A stretch of DNA of 64,000 nucleotides from Pseudomonas sp. SJZ074 (GTDB taxonomy: Bacteria; Pseudomonadota; Gammaproteobacteria; Pseudomonadales; Pseudomonadaceae): NCBI RefSeq assembly GCF_007828215.1, contig NZ_VIUE01000016.1:1-64000 (forward strand). The letters are read 5' to 3'. Positions 1 through 7,457 of this stretch are shown one piece after another. The position numbers and the translations under genes are program-made. The notes under the pieces were generated by a model, which saw only the letters and a program-made list of their open reading frames with translations, was not told where the DNA came from and did not search any database. How positions within the stretch are numbered: position 1 is the stretch's first letter; each line of letters begins with the position of its first letter.

Positions 1-58
1 ACTCTTGAATGACCTGGGCTTTGAAGGACTTGGAATAGGAACGGCGTGTTGGCTGCAT
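1..58 (-). CDS. N-terminus of an IS66-type TnpA-like protein (partial)
   Basis: Reading leftward from an ATG at 58-56, the first 19 codons encode MQPTRRSYSKSFKAQVIQE and run off the window edge. This resembles the N-terminal helix-turn-helix of the small accessory protein TnpA (OrfA) of IS66-family elements, which commonly begins with a basic stretch followed by a F/YKxxVVxEC-like segment. The palindromic sequence at 86-111 lies where the element terminus would be expected. The family call rests on only 19 residues; an IS3-type OrfA is an alternative. Confidence 0.5.
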   Translation of the reverse strand, partial: MQPTRRSYSKSFKAQVIQE

Positions 59-85
59 GAAATACCCGCTTAAAAGGCTAGAACT

Positions 86-111
86 GGTGTCCACTAATTT
101 AAGTGCACACC
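86..111. repeat. Imperfect palindrome at the probable end of the insertion sequence
   Basis: GGTGTCCACT and AGTGCACACC form 10-bp arms with one mismatch around a 6-nt AT-rich centre. It lies 27 bases upstream of the leftward ATG at 58 and next to the broken end of the REP-associated transposase remnant, so it is probably the terminal region of the insertion sequence and may hold its promoter or operator. No target duplication can be checked because the other end is outside the window. Confidence 0.45.
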
Positions 112-112
112 A

Positions 113-465
113 TGTCTTGGCTTTGCGGGGCTTGGTAGGTGACTTGGCCGGACGGATACGCTGATGTCGCAGACTATCCGTGGTCGAGCTATCTAAGCCG
201 GGCGGGTGATGAGCCTGATAGCTGCTGGTTAGATGCTGATCCATGCTTCGTTGCTTTGGGTGATACCGCGATGGAGCGGCGTCATCGGTACGAGGCGTTT
301 GTACGCCAAGCCATTCCGACTGATCAGATTCGATTGATCCGCGATGCTTTGCAGCGAGGTCAACTGACGGGTACAAGCCGTTTCATCGATGAGGTAGAGC
401 AGATCGTCGGGGTGCGGGTAGAACAGCGAGGGCAGGGCCGCCCAAGGGCAGCGTCGGGAAAATAA
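113..465 (+). pseudogene. REP-associated tyrosine transposase (RAYT), C-terminal remnant
   Basis: The frame read from 139 gives DYPWSSY, then a W-LD-P-CF-LG stretch, an ERRHRYEAFV segment and a basic end RGQGRPR. This is the C-terminal half of the Y1-type RAYT transposases that mobilise REP palindromes in Pseudomonas. The N-terminal half with the HUH motif and catalytic Tyr is missing. An in-frame TAG at 136-138 and the adjacent insertion-sequence end at about 111 mark the break, so the GTG at 139 is not a native start. REP palindromes elsewhere in the window are the kind of sequence such an enzyme would act on. Not expected to be functional. Confidence 0.75.
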
Positions 466-551
466 ATCTGAGAATCATCTGGCCGGCCTCCCCACCTCAC
501 AGAGGTGGCGCAAAATTCAAGGTGCGAACTTAGACTTTTGCTGAGGAGGCC

Positions 552-1568
552 GTGATGAAATTCTGTGGCATAGATCTGCATTCGAACAACAGCGTTGTGG
601 TGGTAACCGACGAAGCGGACAGAGTCCTGGTTAGCCGACGCTGTCCCAATGAGCTTAAGCCGATTCTCTCACTCCTCGAACCACACCGTGACGAGTTGGT
701 TGGCGTGGTGGTTGAGTCAACGTACAACTGGTATTGGCTAGTTGACGGCCTTATGGTTGTGGGTTTGGACGTCAAATTGGCGAACCCGGTAGCAATGAAA
801 CGCTATGACGGTTTGAAGCATTCGGACGATAAAGATGATGCGGCATTCCTCGCGCATTTGCTGCGCCTAGGGATTCTGCCGACGGGCTATATTCATCCAC
901 CGCACGAACGAGCGCTACGAGATTTGGCGCGTAAGCGAATTCAGTTGGTACGTACAAGAACCCAGCACATCCTGGCCGTTGAAAACATTGCGGCGCGCCA
1001 GTTTGGGCATAGTTTTAGCTGTAATGAGGTCAAGGGCTTTTCGGCTACATCCGTTGACAGGCTGGGCCTGTCAACGGATGTAGCCTTGGCGATGAAGGCC
1101 AATGTTGCCGTTATCCAGGCGCTTGAGGTCCAGATCGCCAGCTTGGAGAGTCGATTGCTTCAACAGGTCAAATTACGACCTGAGTATTCCTTGCTGAAAA
1201 CGATGCCGGGGGTAGGTGAAGTGCTCGCGACGGTGATCATGCTGGAAACGGGTGATATCGGACGCTTTGCGCAGGTAGGTAACTTTGCTTCCTATGCTCG
1301 GTGTGTGGAGAGTGCCCATTACTCCAACGGTAAAAAGAAAGGTGAAGGCAACGCTAAAAACGGCAACGCTTACCTGATTTGGAGCTTCATCGAAGCGGCC
1401 AATTTTGCCCGGCGATTCAGCGAAGATGCCAAACGATTTTTCGAGAAAAAGAAAGCCAAGACAAATGGTGTGGTGGCGACCAAAGCACTGGCTCACAAGC
1501 TGGCGCGTGCGAGTTACCACATCCTGAAGGAGAAACAGCCTTTCGACGCCAAACGCTGTTTCGCCTGA
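552..1568 (+). CDS. IS110-family transposase
   Basis: The 338-residue protein catalyses RNA-guided recombination of its element. It begins MKFCGIDLHSNNSVV, the first acidic strand of the RuvC-like DEDD domain, followed by VVVESTYNW and an HSDDKDDAAFLA segment (third and fourth acidic positions). The C-terminal Transposase_20 domain has LKTMPGVGEVLATVI and the serine-containing SAHYSNGKKKGEGNAKNGN region. Length and domain order are those of a full-length IS110/IS1111 transposase. A clear AGGAGG lies about 8 nt upstream of the double ATG at 552/555. No stop or frameshift interrupts it, so the element may be active. Codons about 164-178 are encoded by a perfect 20-bp-arm palindrome, which is unusual inside a coding region. 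Confidence 0.9.
   Translation: MMKFCGIDLHSNNSVVVVTDEADRVLVSRRCPNELKPILSLLEPHRDELVGVVVESTYNWYWLVDGLMVVGLDVKLANPVAMKRYDGLKHSDDKDDAAFLAHLLRLGILPTGYIHPPHERALRDLARKRIQLVRTRTQHILAVENIAARQFGHSFSCNEVKGFSATSVDRLGLSTDVALAMKANVAVIQALEVQIASLESRLLQQVKLRPEYSLLKTMPGVGEVLATVIMLETGDIGRFAQVGNFASYARCVESAHYSNGKKKGEGNAKNGNAYLIWSFIEAANFARRFSEDAKRFFEKKKAKTNGVVATKALAHKLARASYHILKEKQPFDAKRCFA
1043..1085. repeat. Perfect 43-bp palindrome inside the transposase gene
   Basis: The arms GGCTACATCCGTTGACAGGC (1043-1062) and their exact reverse complement (1066-1085) are separated by 3 nt. In mRNA this would fold into a 20-bp stem without mismatches. It lies in frame within the IS110 transposase and encodes residues around ATSVDRLGLSTDVA. 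No T-run follows, so it does not look like an intrinsic terminator. Confidence 0.9.
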
Positions 1569-2034
1569 AGGCGAGTGGGGTGATGATCGGCCAACCAAAA
1601 AGGGACTGGGCATGAACCACGAAATCTGAGTGGCGTCCGATCATCACCGCCTGAGTGTGTTGTAACCGGGGCGTCTGCCAAGAGAGTCAACCGAGACTGG
1701 ACGTGCGTATTGCGCACGAGCCACAGTTCTGTGACACGTTTTGGACACATTGGCGGCACCAACGTTTCTCTGGGGCAGTTTACTGCCAGGGCGGTGCAAG
1801 TTTTATCGCTACCGCTTGATCCATATGGGTGTCAGGCACGACTCGGTCGTAGCCATTGATGAGAAAACGGGTACGACGGGTTCAACCAGGCAGGTTGGGG
1901 CAAGGGGGAACCCAGCAGTTAAAAGCTGCAGGGCGAGTTGGCTTTTAGCCTTGACTTGAGACCGGCTAATGGGTGTCCCCTTTTTCTCCTCTTTTTCTCT
2001 TATTGAAGTGTCCAAAATCATTAGGCCAGTTCAG

Positions 2035-2060
2035 CCTGCCCGCGATAGCGGTGGGTCAGC
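2035..2060 (+). repeat. REP-like sequence
   Basis: GCCTGCCCGCGATAGCGGTG matches the complement of the REP class repeated in this window (CCTGCTCGCGATAGCGG), with a C for T change. It is a single unpaired copy. It may be the former insertion target of the IS110 element. Confidence 0.55.
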
Positions 2061-2293
2061 TTGCATGTGCTCATGCTTTTTAGCAGGGGCCCTTTTCGTC
2101 TAGAAGGTTTCCAGGTCCACAGGGGAATTTTCGTACTTTTGTACAGGATACGTCTGATTTCAGGTAACCAGTTCCGACAATAGGATCGGGGAAAAGGGGT
2201 CCTGAGACTTGCTGCTTCCAGCATCTCCATTTTTTAGCTGGCAGCCGACGGTTATGACCGATTATCAAGGGCTGCACATTCATGCCGAGAAGG

Positions 2294-2318
2294 GTATTGT
2301 ATGTACATAGGTAAATAC
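2294..2318. promoter_or_regulatory. Candidate brnTA autoregulatory operator
   Basis: A perfect 10-bp palindrome TATGTACATA (2300-2309) is flanked by GTATT on the left and AATAC on the right, 20 bases before the brnT start. BrnT-BrnA complexes repress their own promoter through the ribbon-helix-helix domain of BrnA. An inverted repeat at this position fits that role, but binding is inferred. Confidence 0.4.
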
Positions 2319-2328
2319 AGGATGTCCC

Positions 2329-2607
2329 ATGGGGTTTGAATGGGACGAAGCCAAGAACGAGGCCAACATCCGCAAGCACGGTATCGATTTCAACGATGTG
2401 CTGGATGTCTTCAACCACCCGATGCTGACCTTGCGCGATGACCGGGTGGGCTACGGCGAAGAACGCTGGATCAGCATTGGGTGGATCAAATCGTTGATTG
2501 GCGTGATCGTTTACACCGAGCAGCAGGGAGATGTGGTTCGCATCATCTCCGCCCGAAAAGCCACCAAAAAGGAGGCCAAATATTATGTCGAAAGCATCGA
2601 AGACTGA
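2329..2607 (+). CDS. brnT: BrnT family ribonuclease toxin
   Basis: BrnT is a RelE-fold mRNA-cleaving toxin. The 92-residue protein has the family pattern: FEWDEAKNEANIRKHGIDF at the N-terminus, DDRVGYGEERWISIGW in the middle, and the conserved RIISARKATKKEAKYYVE near the end with the basic Arg/Lys residues needed for activity. Length is normal. The gene lies first in the pair, the usual toxin-first order of brnTA, and its end overlaps brnA by 23 bases, so translation is coupled. The ATG at 2329 gives the conserved start. A TATGTACATA palindrome upstream probably takes the repressor. No missing key residue is seen. Confidence 0.9.
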   Translation: MGFEWDEAKNEANIRKHGIDFNDVLDVFNHPMLTLRDDRVGYGEERWISIGWIKSLIGVIVYTEQQGDVVRIISARKATKKEAKYYVESIED

Positions 2608-2842
2608 CTGGGAACGCCTGGCCAAGATGGACGACCAGGACGTCGATACCAGCGATATTCCTGAGCTGAGTGAGGATTTCTTTCGCCGCGCCGAGTTGCG
2701 TGTGCCGGTCAAGAAGGCTGTGACTATCCGCCTCGATGCTGACGTATTGGAGTGGTTCAAGGGGCAGGGTGTGGGCTACCAGACGCGTATCAATCAGCTT
2801 TTGCGCCAATACATGCAGGCCCAGCAAAGTCATCGTAACTGA
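2585..2842 (+). CDS. brnA: BrnA family antitoxin
   Basis: The 85-residue antitoxin neutralises BrnT and binds the promoter. The N-terminal part (KTDWERLAKMDDQDVDTSDIPELSEDFFRRA) is the toxin-wrapping region. The C-terminal part KKAVTIRLDADVLEWFKGQGVGYQTRINQLLRQYM is a ribbon-helix-helix DNA-binding domain. I choose the ATG at 2585, preceded by AAGGAGG about 10 nt upstream inside brnT; a longer open frame from 2531 has no family support. A strong hairpin follows the gene. Confidence 0.9.
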   Translation: MSKASKTDWERLAKMDDQDVDTSDIPELSEDFFRRAELRVPVKKAVTIRLDADVLEWFKGQGVGYQTRINQLLRQYMQAQQSHRN

Positions 2843-2858
2843 ACAACTTAGCGCCATG

Positions 2859-2887
2859 AAGCGGGCGACTCCCTGAGTCGCCCGCTT
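2859..2887. terminator. Bidirectional hairpin terminator between brnA and the convergent gene
   Basis: AAGCGGGCGACT and AGTCGCCCGCTT form perfect 12-bp arms with a 5-nt loop. It lies between two convergent stop codons (2842 and 2891), the usual place for a shared intrinsic terminator. The T-run is short on both strands. Confidence 0.75.
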
Positions 2888-2890
2888 TCA

Positions 2891-3163
2891 TCATTCCGCC
2901 ACTTGCGCCCGCAACCGCCTCCCAATCACATCCATCACATCACAACCATCGCGCAACGCAATCGTCAGCATTTTGCAAAAATCAGAAAGCACCACCGTAT
3001 CCGAGCTGATTTCCGAGCGAAACGCAATATTCTCCAACACCTGGGTCACGCTACGAATACGGTAGTCGGCAGTTTCGAAGAGGACATCGAGCGGTGCTTC
3101 GGTGTCGATGAGCAGGGTTGCCGGCGTGCAGTCGACGCCGGTGATGGGCATGTATCTGGTCAT
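2891..3163 (-). CDS. Small conserved Pseudomonas protein of unknown function
   Basis: The 90-residue protein starts MTRYMPITGVDCTPATLLID and ends with a helical, charged region (LRDGCDVMDVIGRRLRAQVAE). I believe it belongs to a group of short hypothetical proteins common in fluorescent pseudomonads, but I cannot name a domain. There is no signal peptide or membrane segment. Three cysteines are present. It is monocistronic, ends against the shared terminator with brnA, and is preceded by a leader with nested inverted repeats (3193-3266) that could control its expression. No function is proposed. Confidence 0.6.
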   Translation of the reverse strand: MTRYMPITGVDCTPATLLIDTEAPLDVLFETADYRIRSVTQVLENIAFRSEISSDTVVLSDFCKMLTIALRDGCDVMDVIGRRLRAQVAE

Positions 3164-3192
3164 ATAAGAGCCTCAGTGAATGGATGACTCTC

Positions 3193-3266
3193 TGTAGTGC
3201 AGGTCGCCAAACCTGGCCGCACTTGGGCGACGAGAAAAATATAGACCTCCCCGCCAAAGCACTACA
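3193..3266 (-). promoter_or_regulatory. Foldable leader upstream of the small conserved gene
   Basis: On the minus strand this 74-nt segment lies about 30-100 nt before the ATG of the gene ending at 2891. TGTAGTGC and GCACTACA (8 bp, perfect) enclose a second pair AGGTC/GACCT and a third pair GTCGCC/GGCGAC, the latter two partly exclusive. This suggests alternative hairpins. It could be a cis-acting RNA or a repressor site. Confidence 0.35.
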
Positions 3267-3367
3267 AGCCACCACTTTCCCACCTTCACGTAGGAATTTG
3301 GCCTGCTTGCCGGTGATGTTAGTTGATGTTGTGTAGGCCTCGGCAAAGCACACGACTGCTGCGCAGC

Positions 3368-3535
3368 CGAGCGGGAGCGAGCTAGCTCGCCACAGGGGGA
3401 TCAGCGGTCTTGCATGGGTGTTGAATGTGCTGCCGCCATCGCGAGCAGGCTCGCTCCCACAGGGATTGGCGTCGTAGCCGATGCTGTGATCAGCCCGAGA
3501 TCAGGGTGGGAGCGAGCCCCTGCTCGCGATAGCGG
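3368..3535. repeat. Cluster of REP palindromes (three copies)
   Basis: A first copy at 3368-3395 is GGGAGCGAGCTAGCTCGCCA. Two further copies, at 3434-3463 (CCATCGCGAGCAGGCTCGCT) and 3505-3535 in inverse orientation (GGGAGCGAGCCCCTGCTCGC), form an inverted pair of the REPIN type. The stretch 3164-3709 holds, besides these, only the leader at 3193-3266 and the putative kinase promoter near 3576; I see no gene there. Confidence 0.8.
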
Positions 3536-3572
3536 TATTCCAGCAGCTTCGGGCTCGCCCGCGCGGTTTGTG

Positions 3573-3585
3573 ATCTATAGTTTCC
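3573..3585 (+). promoter_or_regulatory. Putative promoter element of the sensor kinase
   Basis: ATCTATAGTTTCC contains TATAGT (3576-3581), a plausible -10 box; CTATAGT is also close to the RpoS-type -10. The same TCTATAGTTTCC string occurs upstream of the paralogous GGDEF-EAL gene in its own orientation (near 9888-9900). No good -35 is visible, so this is tentative. Confidence 0.35.
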
Positions 3586-3709
3586 AGCGAACCCATCGGC
3601 AATCTGCCGCGCACGGACGCCGCAAGCGGTTCCTGGCATCTCCTTGAGGCCAAAACCCGGCGGGGGTGCCCGCTAATCTGAAGTGCTGATACAACGCAGG
3701 GAGCACAGC

Positions 3710-5599
3710 ATGCAGTTTCAACGGCCCCATGGATTGAGGTTGGTCACCGGTATCAACCCGTCGACGGACACCGCGTCGGGGGGCGTGGGGCGTGGGCTTC
3801 GACGGGGGCTGGCTCATGTCAAGGAAGCCTACGTCCTGTTTCCGTTACTCGCCGTCCTGCTATTGCTGGCGATCTGGATGACGACGTTCTACCTCATCAA
3901 CAGTGAGTTGGCGCGTGCCCGGTACAACGCCGCCACGGTCAGCCAGGAAATCAGCGCGACCTACGAAGCGCAGATGTTGCGCGCGGTTCACGAAATCGAC
4001 CAGACCCTCAAGCTCGTCAAATACACCTACGAGGCCGAGGGCAAGCGCAATCCATTGCCCCGCCTTAAGGAGCGGGCTTTGTTGCCGCCGGCCCTGTTGT
4101 TTGATGTGAGTGTGGTCAGTGCCGATGCAAAGCTTGTAGCCAGCACCCGGGCCAACGAAACGGGGGCGGTCAGCGACCCGGAGGAACTGCGAACGCTGCG
4201 CAACAACGATGCGCTGCTGATCAGCCCCCCCTGGAAAGACCCTTCGACGGATGAGTGGCGACTGCGTTTCAGTCGTCGTCTCGATGCGCCGGATGGATCG
4301 TTTTCGGGTGTTGCCAGGGTCGAGGTCGATGCGGCCTATTTCGCCAGCAGCTATGACACCTCGAAACTGGGGGAGCGGGGTGTGCTCGGGCTGCTGGGCA
4401 CCGATGGGGTCTTCCGGGTATGGCGTACCGGGGAGTCGATCCAGGCCGGCGATGCGGTCGATTATGGGGCGCTGGTTCCGGACAGCGAGGACACCCAGGC
4501 GCAGCTGTTGACCAACAGTTGGGACGGGGTGCGGCGCTACACCAGTGTCCGCCAGCTCTATGACCTGCCCCTGGCGGTGATCGTCGGGTTATCCGAGGAG
4601 GAGCAACTGGCCGCCGTCACCGAGCTGGCCCACATCTATCAGTGGCGGGCCGCAGGAGGCAGCTTGTTGTTGGTGTTGCTGGTTGTTTTGTTGAGCCGAA
4701 CGAGCTGGCAGCTGGCACAAAGCCGTTTGCGCACCGCCGAAGCCCAGACCCAATTGGTGGCTGTCGCCCGTCAGGCCGGCATGGCCGAGATCGCCACCAA
4801 CGTCCTGCATAACGTGGGGAACGTGCTCAACAGCGTGAATGTTTCCGCCGAGGTCCTGACGCAGAAGCTACGCACCAGCAAAGCCTTGGGGCTAAGCAAA
4901 GCGATGCAGCTGATGAACCAGCATGCCGCGGACCTGGGCCAGTTTCTCTCTGAAGACGAGAAAGGCAAGTTGCTCCCGGGGTATCTGAATCAGGTGACGG
5001 AGGCGTTGGCTGCGGAACAGAAAAGTATGTCCGACGAGCTCGAACAGTTGGCCAAGAGCATCGATCATATCAAGGAGGTCGTCGCAGCCCAGCAGTCGTA
5101 CTCAGGCGTGTCCAGTCTCTGTGAGAGCGTGCAGGTCGAGCACCTGCTGGAGGACGCGTTGCGCATGAACGCGGGCATTATCAAGGCCCGTCGGGTCACG
5201 GTGGCCAAGGAGTTTTCCGCAATGCCCCCCGTGCAGCTGGACAAGCATCGAGTGCTGATGATCATGGTCAACCTGATCAAGAATGCCAGCGGTGCGATGG
5301 TCGACATGTCGGATCGGCCGCCGCTGATTACCCTCCATGCCGAGCTGACGGCGGAGCAGAAGCTGATCATCCAGGTGATCGACAATGGCGAAGGGATCGC
5401 CGAGGAGAACCTGACGCGAATTTTTGCCCATGGTTTCACCACGCGTAAAGAGGGCCATGGTTTCGGTTTGCACAGCTGTGTCCTGGCAGCGATGGAAATG
5501 GGCGGTGTGCTAAGGGCCCAAAGCGACGGGCCGGGGCAGGGGGCTACGTTCACCCTGGAGCTGCCCATCAAGGGCTTGAGCCAGGCGGCCCTTGCATGA
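3710..5599 (+). CDS. Membrane sensor histidine kinase with twin of the 7.5-kb sensor domain
   Basis: The 629-residue inner-membrane kinase has a first membrane segment at about 41-63, a periplasmic Cache-like domain to about 312, and a second segment at about 315-333. A dimerisation region follows with the H-box LHNVGNVLNSV (His about 367). The HATPase domain has N-box NLIKNASGAM (about 521-530), G1 box DNGEGI (about 558) and G2 GHGFGLH (about 582). The H-box variant belongs to a kinase group common next to Cache sensors. The ATG at 3710 is chosen because AGGGAGCACAGC precedes it, exactly as in the paralogue; a GTG at 3683 is possible. No receiver domain or cognate regulator gene is adjacent. 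Residues 1-350 closely match the GGDEF-EAL protein at 7458-9830, so both probably detect the same signal. Confidence 0.88.
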   Translation: MQFQRPHGLRLVTGINPSTDTASGGVGRGLRRGLAHVKEAYVLFPLLAVLLLLAIWMTTFYLINSELARARYNAATVSQEISATYEAQMLRAVHEIDQTLKLVKYTYEAEGKRNPLPRLKERALLPPALLFDVSVVSADAKLVASTRANETGAVSDPEELRTLRNNDALLISPPWKDPSTDEWRLRFSRRLDAPDGSFSGVARVEVDAAYFASSYDTSKLGERGVLGLLGTDGVFRVWRTGESIQAGDAVDYGALVPDSEDTQAQLLTNSWDGVRRYTSVRQLYDLPLAVIVGLSEEEQLAAVTELAHIYQWRAAGGSLLLVLLVVLLSRTSWQLAQSRLRTAEAQTQLVAVARQAGMAEIATNVLHNVGNVLNSVNVSAEVLTQKLRTSKALGLSKAMQLMNQHAADLGQFLSEDEKGKLLPGYLNQVTEALAAEQKSMSDELEQLAKSIDHIKEVVAAQQSYSGVSSLCESVQVEHLLEDALRMNAGIIKARRVTVAKEFSAMPPVQLDKHRVLMIMVNLIKNASGAMVDMSDRPPLITLHAELTAEQKLIIQVIDNGEGIAEENLTRIFAHGFTTRKEGHGFGLHSCVLAAMEMGGVLRAQSDGPGQGATFTLELPIKGLSQAALA

Positions 5600-5765
5600 T
5601 CCGGGCACGGGGATTTTTGTCGTCTACAATTCGCTCATGGTATTGAACCGACGTCATAAGGATTGGAACGAATGGTGGCAACTCCTTCAGGCAATCTCGA
5701 ACAAGATCCCAGTACCACGGCCTGCCTGGATAGGTGGGTGCTCCTGTCGAGGCTGCACTGACTCC

Positions 5766-7004
5766 ATGGCGCCTCGACTCAATCCGCTGGCCCTGGCCGT
5801 AGTGTCGCTTTATGCGTGCACGGCCAACGCCGTCGATGCCGACGGACCGACGTTTTCCGTGAGCAGCTTCGGCACGGTTGGTGTGGTTCATTCCAGCGAG
5901 AAGAAGGCCGACTTCACCTCCAGCATCTACAAGCCCAACGGCGCCGGACACGCGCGCAATTGGAGTGCCGATGTCGACAGCCTGATCGGTGCGCAAGTGA
6001 CGGCACGTTTCACCCCGGAACTCTCGGCGGTGGTGCAGGTGATCTCTGAGCAGCGTTACGACAACAGCTACCGTCCCTACGTCGAATGGGCGAACTTCAA
6101 GTATCAGGTCACACCCGATTTCAGCCTGCGTATCGGCCGCACGGTGCAACCGGCCTTCCTGTTCTCCGATAGCCGCAAAGTCGGCTACACGCTTCCCTGG
6201 GTGCGCCCGCCGGGGGAGGTCTACAGCATGATTCCGGTCACGGCGACCGATGGCATGGACCTCAGCTACCGGCTGCACATGGGCGATATCATCAATACCG
6301 TGCAAGGCAACGTCGGGCAGAGCACGGTCCGGATGCCCAACGATACGGGCGAGACCCGGGCCAAGGGCTCATGGGGTGTTTCCAACCTGACCGAATACGG
6401 CGCCTTGACCACCCGCATTACCTATCAGCACACGCGCTTGACTTACGAGCCGTTCAATCCGCTCTTCGAGGGTTTCCGGCAGTTCGGCGAGGAAGGCAAC
6501 GACATCGCCGACCGCTACGACACCAAGGGCAAGGACTTCAATTTCGTCGGCGTCGGGGCCATCTATGATCCCGGCGACTGGTTCGTCCTGGGCGAGTGGG
6601 GGCATTTCGACAGCCATGCGGTATTTGGTGAGGTGAGTGCCTGGTATGTCAGCGGTGGATACCGGATCGAGGCGTTCACGCCTTACATCACGTATGCGCG
6701 GTCAAAGACCCTGAGCGACACGTCCAGCGAAGGGTTGGACACCTCGACGTTGCCGCCGGGCCTGGCCGATGCCGCGGGGGAGCTCAACGGAACGCTCAAT
6801 GCCATCCTGGGCGCCGGCAGCCGCCAGCAAACCCTGTCGCTGGGTGTCCGCTGGGATTTCACGAAAAACATGGACGCCAAATTGCAGTACGACCACACCC
6901 GGATGGATGGCATCACGACGGGGCCGTTGACCAACTTCCAGCCGGGTTTCGAGCCGGGTGGCTCGTTCAGCGTGCTCAGCCTCGCTGTCGATTTTGTTTT
7001 CTGA
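5766..7004 (+). CDS. Outer-membrane porin-like beta-barrel protein
   Basis: The 412-residue precursor has a signal peptide of about 22 residues (ending ACTANA before VDADG). Alternating hydrophobic and polar strands follow, ending in phenylalanine (LAVDFVF), typical of outer-membrane barrels folded by BAM. Segments such as FSLRIGRTVQPAFLFSDSR and LSLGVRWDFTKNMDAKLQYD resemble Gram-negative porins. The ATG at 5766 is preferred because it starts the signal peptide; the open frame extends to 5592 but that part is not secretory. The stop overlaps the next start (ATGA), coupling it to the PstS-like gene. Placed between two identical sensors, it may admit or monitor the same solute. No substrate can be named. 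Confidence 0.75.
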   Translation: MAPRLNPLALAVVSLYACTANAVDADGPTFSVSSFGTVGVVHSSEKKADFTSSIYKPNGAGHARNWSADVDSLIGAQVTARFTPELSAVVQVISEQRYDNSYRPYVEWANFKYQVTPDFSLRIGRTVQPAFLFSDSRKVGYTLPWVRPPGEVYSMIPVTATDGMDLSYRLHMGDIINTVQGNVGQSTVRMPNDTGETRAKGSWGVSNLTEYGALTTRITYQHTRLTYEPFNPLFEGFRQFGEEGNDIADRYDTKGKDFNFVGVGAIYDPGDWFVLGEWGHFDSHAVFGEVSAWYVSGGYRIEAFTPYITYARSKTLSDTSSEGLDTSTLPPGLADAAGELNGTLNAILGAGSRQQTLSLGVRWDFTKNMDAKLQYDHTRMDGITTGPLTNFQPGFEPGGSFSVLSLAVDFVF

Positions 7005-7453
7005 TGAGGCCGATCATGCGGTTTCTCAAGGGCACGGGATGTACCGTGACGGTAATGGTCTTGTATGCGGCCAGCACGCTTGTAATGGCTGACGTGGTGG
7101 TGGTCGTCTCGACGGCCAGCCCGGTGAGAACGTTGGCGAGCAATCAGGTGGCGAATATTTTCCTGGGCAAGACCAGTCGTTTTCCCGAGGGCGGTCAGGC
7201 CATTCCAATCGACCAGCCTGAGGGCTCTGCTGCCCGCGATGAGTTCTACACCACATATACCGGCAAATCTGCCGCGCAACTCAAGACGCACTGGTCAAAA
7301 ATCATATTTACCGGCCGGGGCCAGCCCCCGGAGACGGTTTCGAACAGCGCGGAAGTGAAGAAGCATGTCGCCGGCAATCCCGCTGCCATCGGCTATATCG
7401 ATGCGCGCGAAGTGGATGACAGCGTCAGGGTAGTGCCGTCCGATCCGCAATGA
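7004..7453 (+). CDS. Small periplasmic PstS-like binding protein
   Basis: The 149-residue protein has a signal peptide (cleavage near LVMA before DVVVV). Its mature part, VVVVVSTASPVRTLASNQV...IFLGKTSRFPEGGQAIPIDQ...IGYIDARE, resembles the phosphate-ABC-transporter substrate-binding (PBP-like) family. It is about half the length of PstS, so it has essentially one lobe; such short forms are common beside signalling genes and are not proven to bind phosphate. Its start overlaps the porin stop by 1 nt (ATGA). Its stop is only 4 nt from that of the convergent GGDEF-EAL gene, leaving no room for a terminator. Confidence 0.75.
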   Translation: MRPIMRFLKGTGCTVTVMVLYAASTLVMADVVVVVSTASPVRTLASNQVANIFLGKTSRFPEGGQAIPIDQPEGSAARDEFYTTYTGKSAAQLKTHWSKIIFTGRGQPPETVSNSAEVKKHVAGNPAAIGYIDAREVDDSVRVVPSDPQ

Positions 7454-7457
7454 GCGG

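Larger units (their letters stand above)
466..2034 (+). mobile_element. IS110-family insertion sequence (approximate ends)
   Basis: The element is defined by the intact DEDD-type transposase at 552-1568. The ends are not resolved, because IS110 elements usually lack long terminal inverted repeats. The non-coding stretch left of the gene is under 90 nt, while that on the right is several hundred nt. This fits the IS1111-like arrangement, in which the recombination-guiding RNA lies 3' of the gene. A REP-like sequence begins at about 2035, and IS110-family elements of Pseudomonas are known to insert at REPs, so I place the right limit just before it. Both limits are inference. Confidence 0.4.
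1569..2328. other. Gene-free stretch: IS110 3' region, REP remnant and brnT promoter
   Basis: No convincing protein-coding frame is present on either strand; the short open frames show no family resemblance. The left part (to about 2034) is probably the right end of the IS110 element, where an IS1111-type guide RNA would be encoded. A REP-like sequence follows at about 2035, then an AT-richer segment leading to the brnT operator at 2294-2318. Confidence 0.5.

Noticed and set aside
464..1630. AAATCTGAG occurs at 464-472 and 1622-1630 and might be the IS110 boundaries.
   Set aside because: Nine bases can match by chance and the interval would leave no room for a guide RNA on either side; kept only as a possibility.
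3368..3535. Repeated palindromes as a CRISPR array.
   Set aside because: Copies are palindromic, in alternating orientation, irregularly spaced and scattered through the window; they are REP elements.
5592..5765. N-terminal extension of the porin-like gene to 5592.
   Set aside because: The extra 58 residues are not secretory and would bury the signal peptide; the ATG at 5766 gives a normal precursor.
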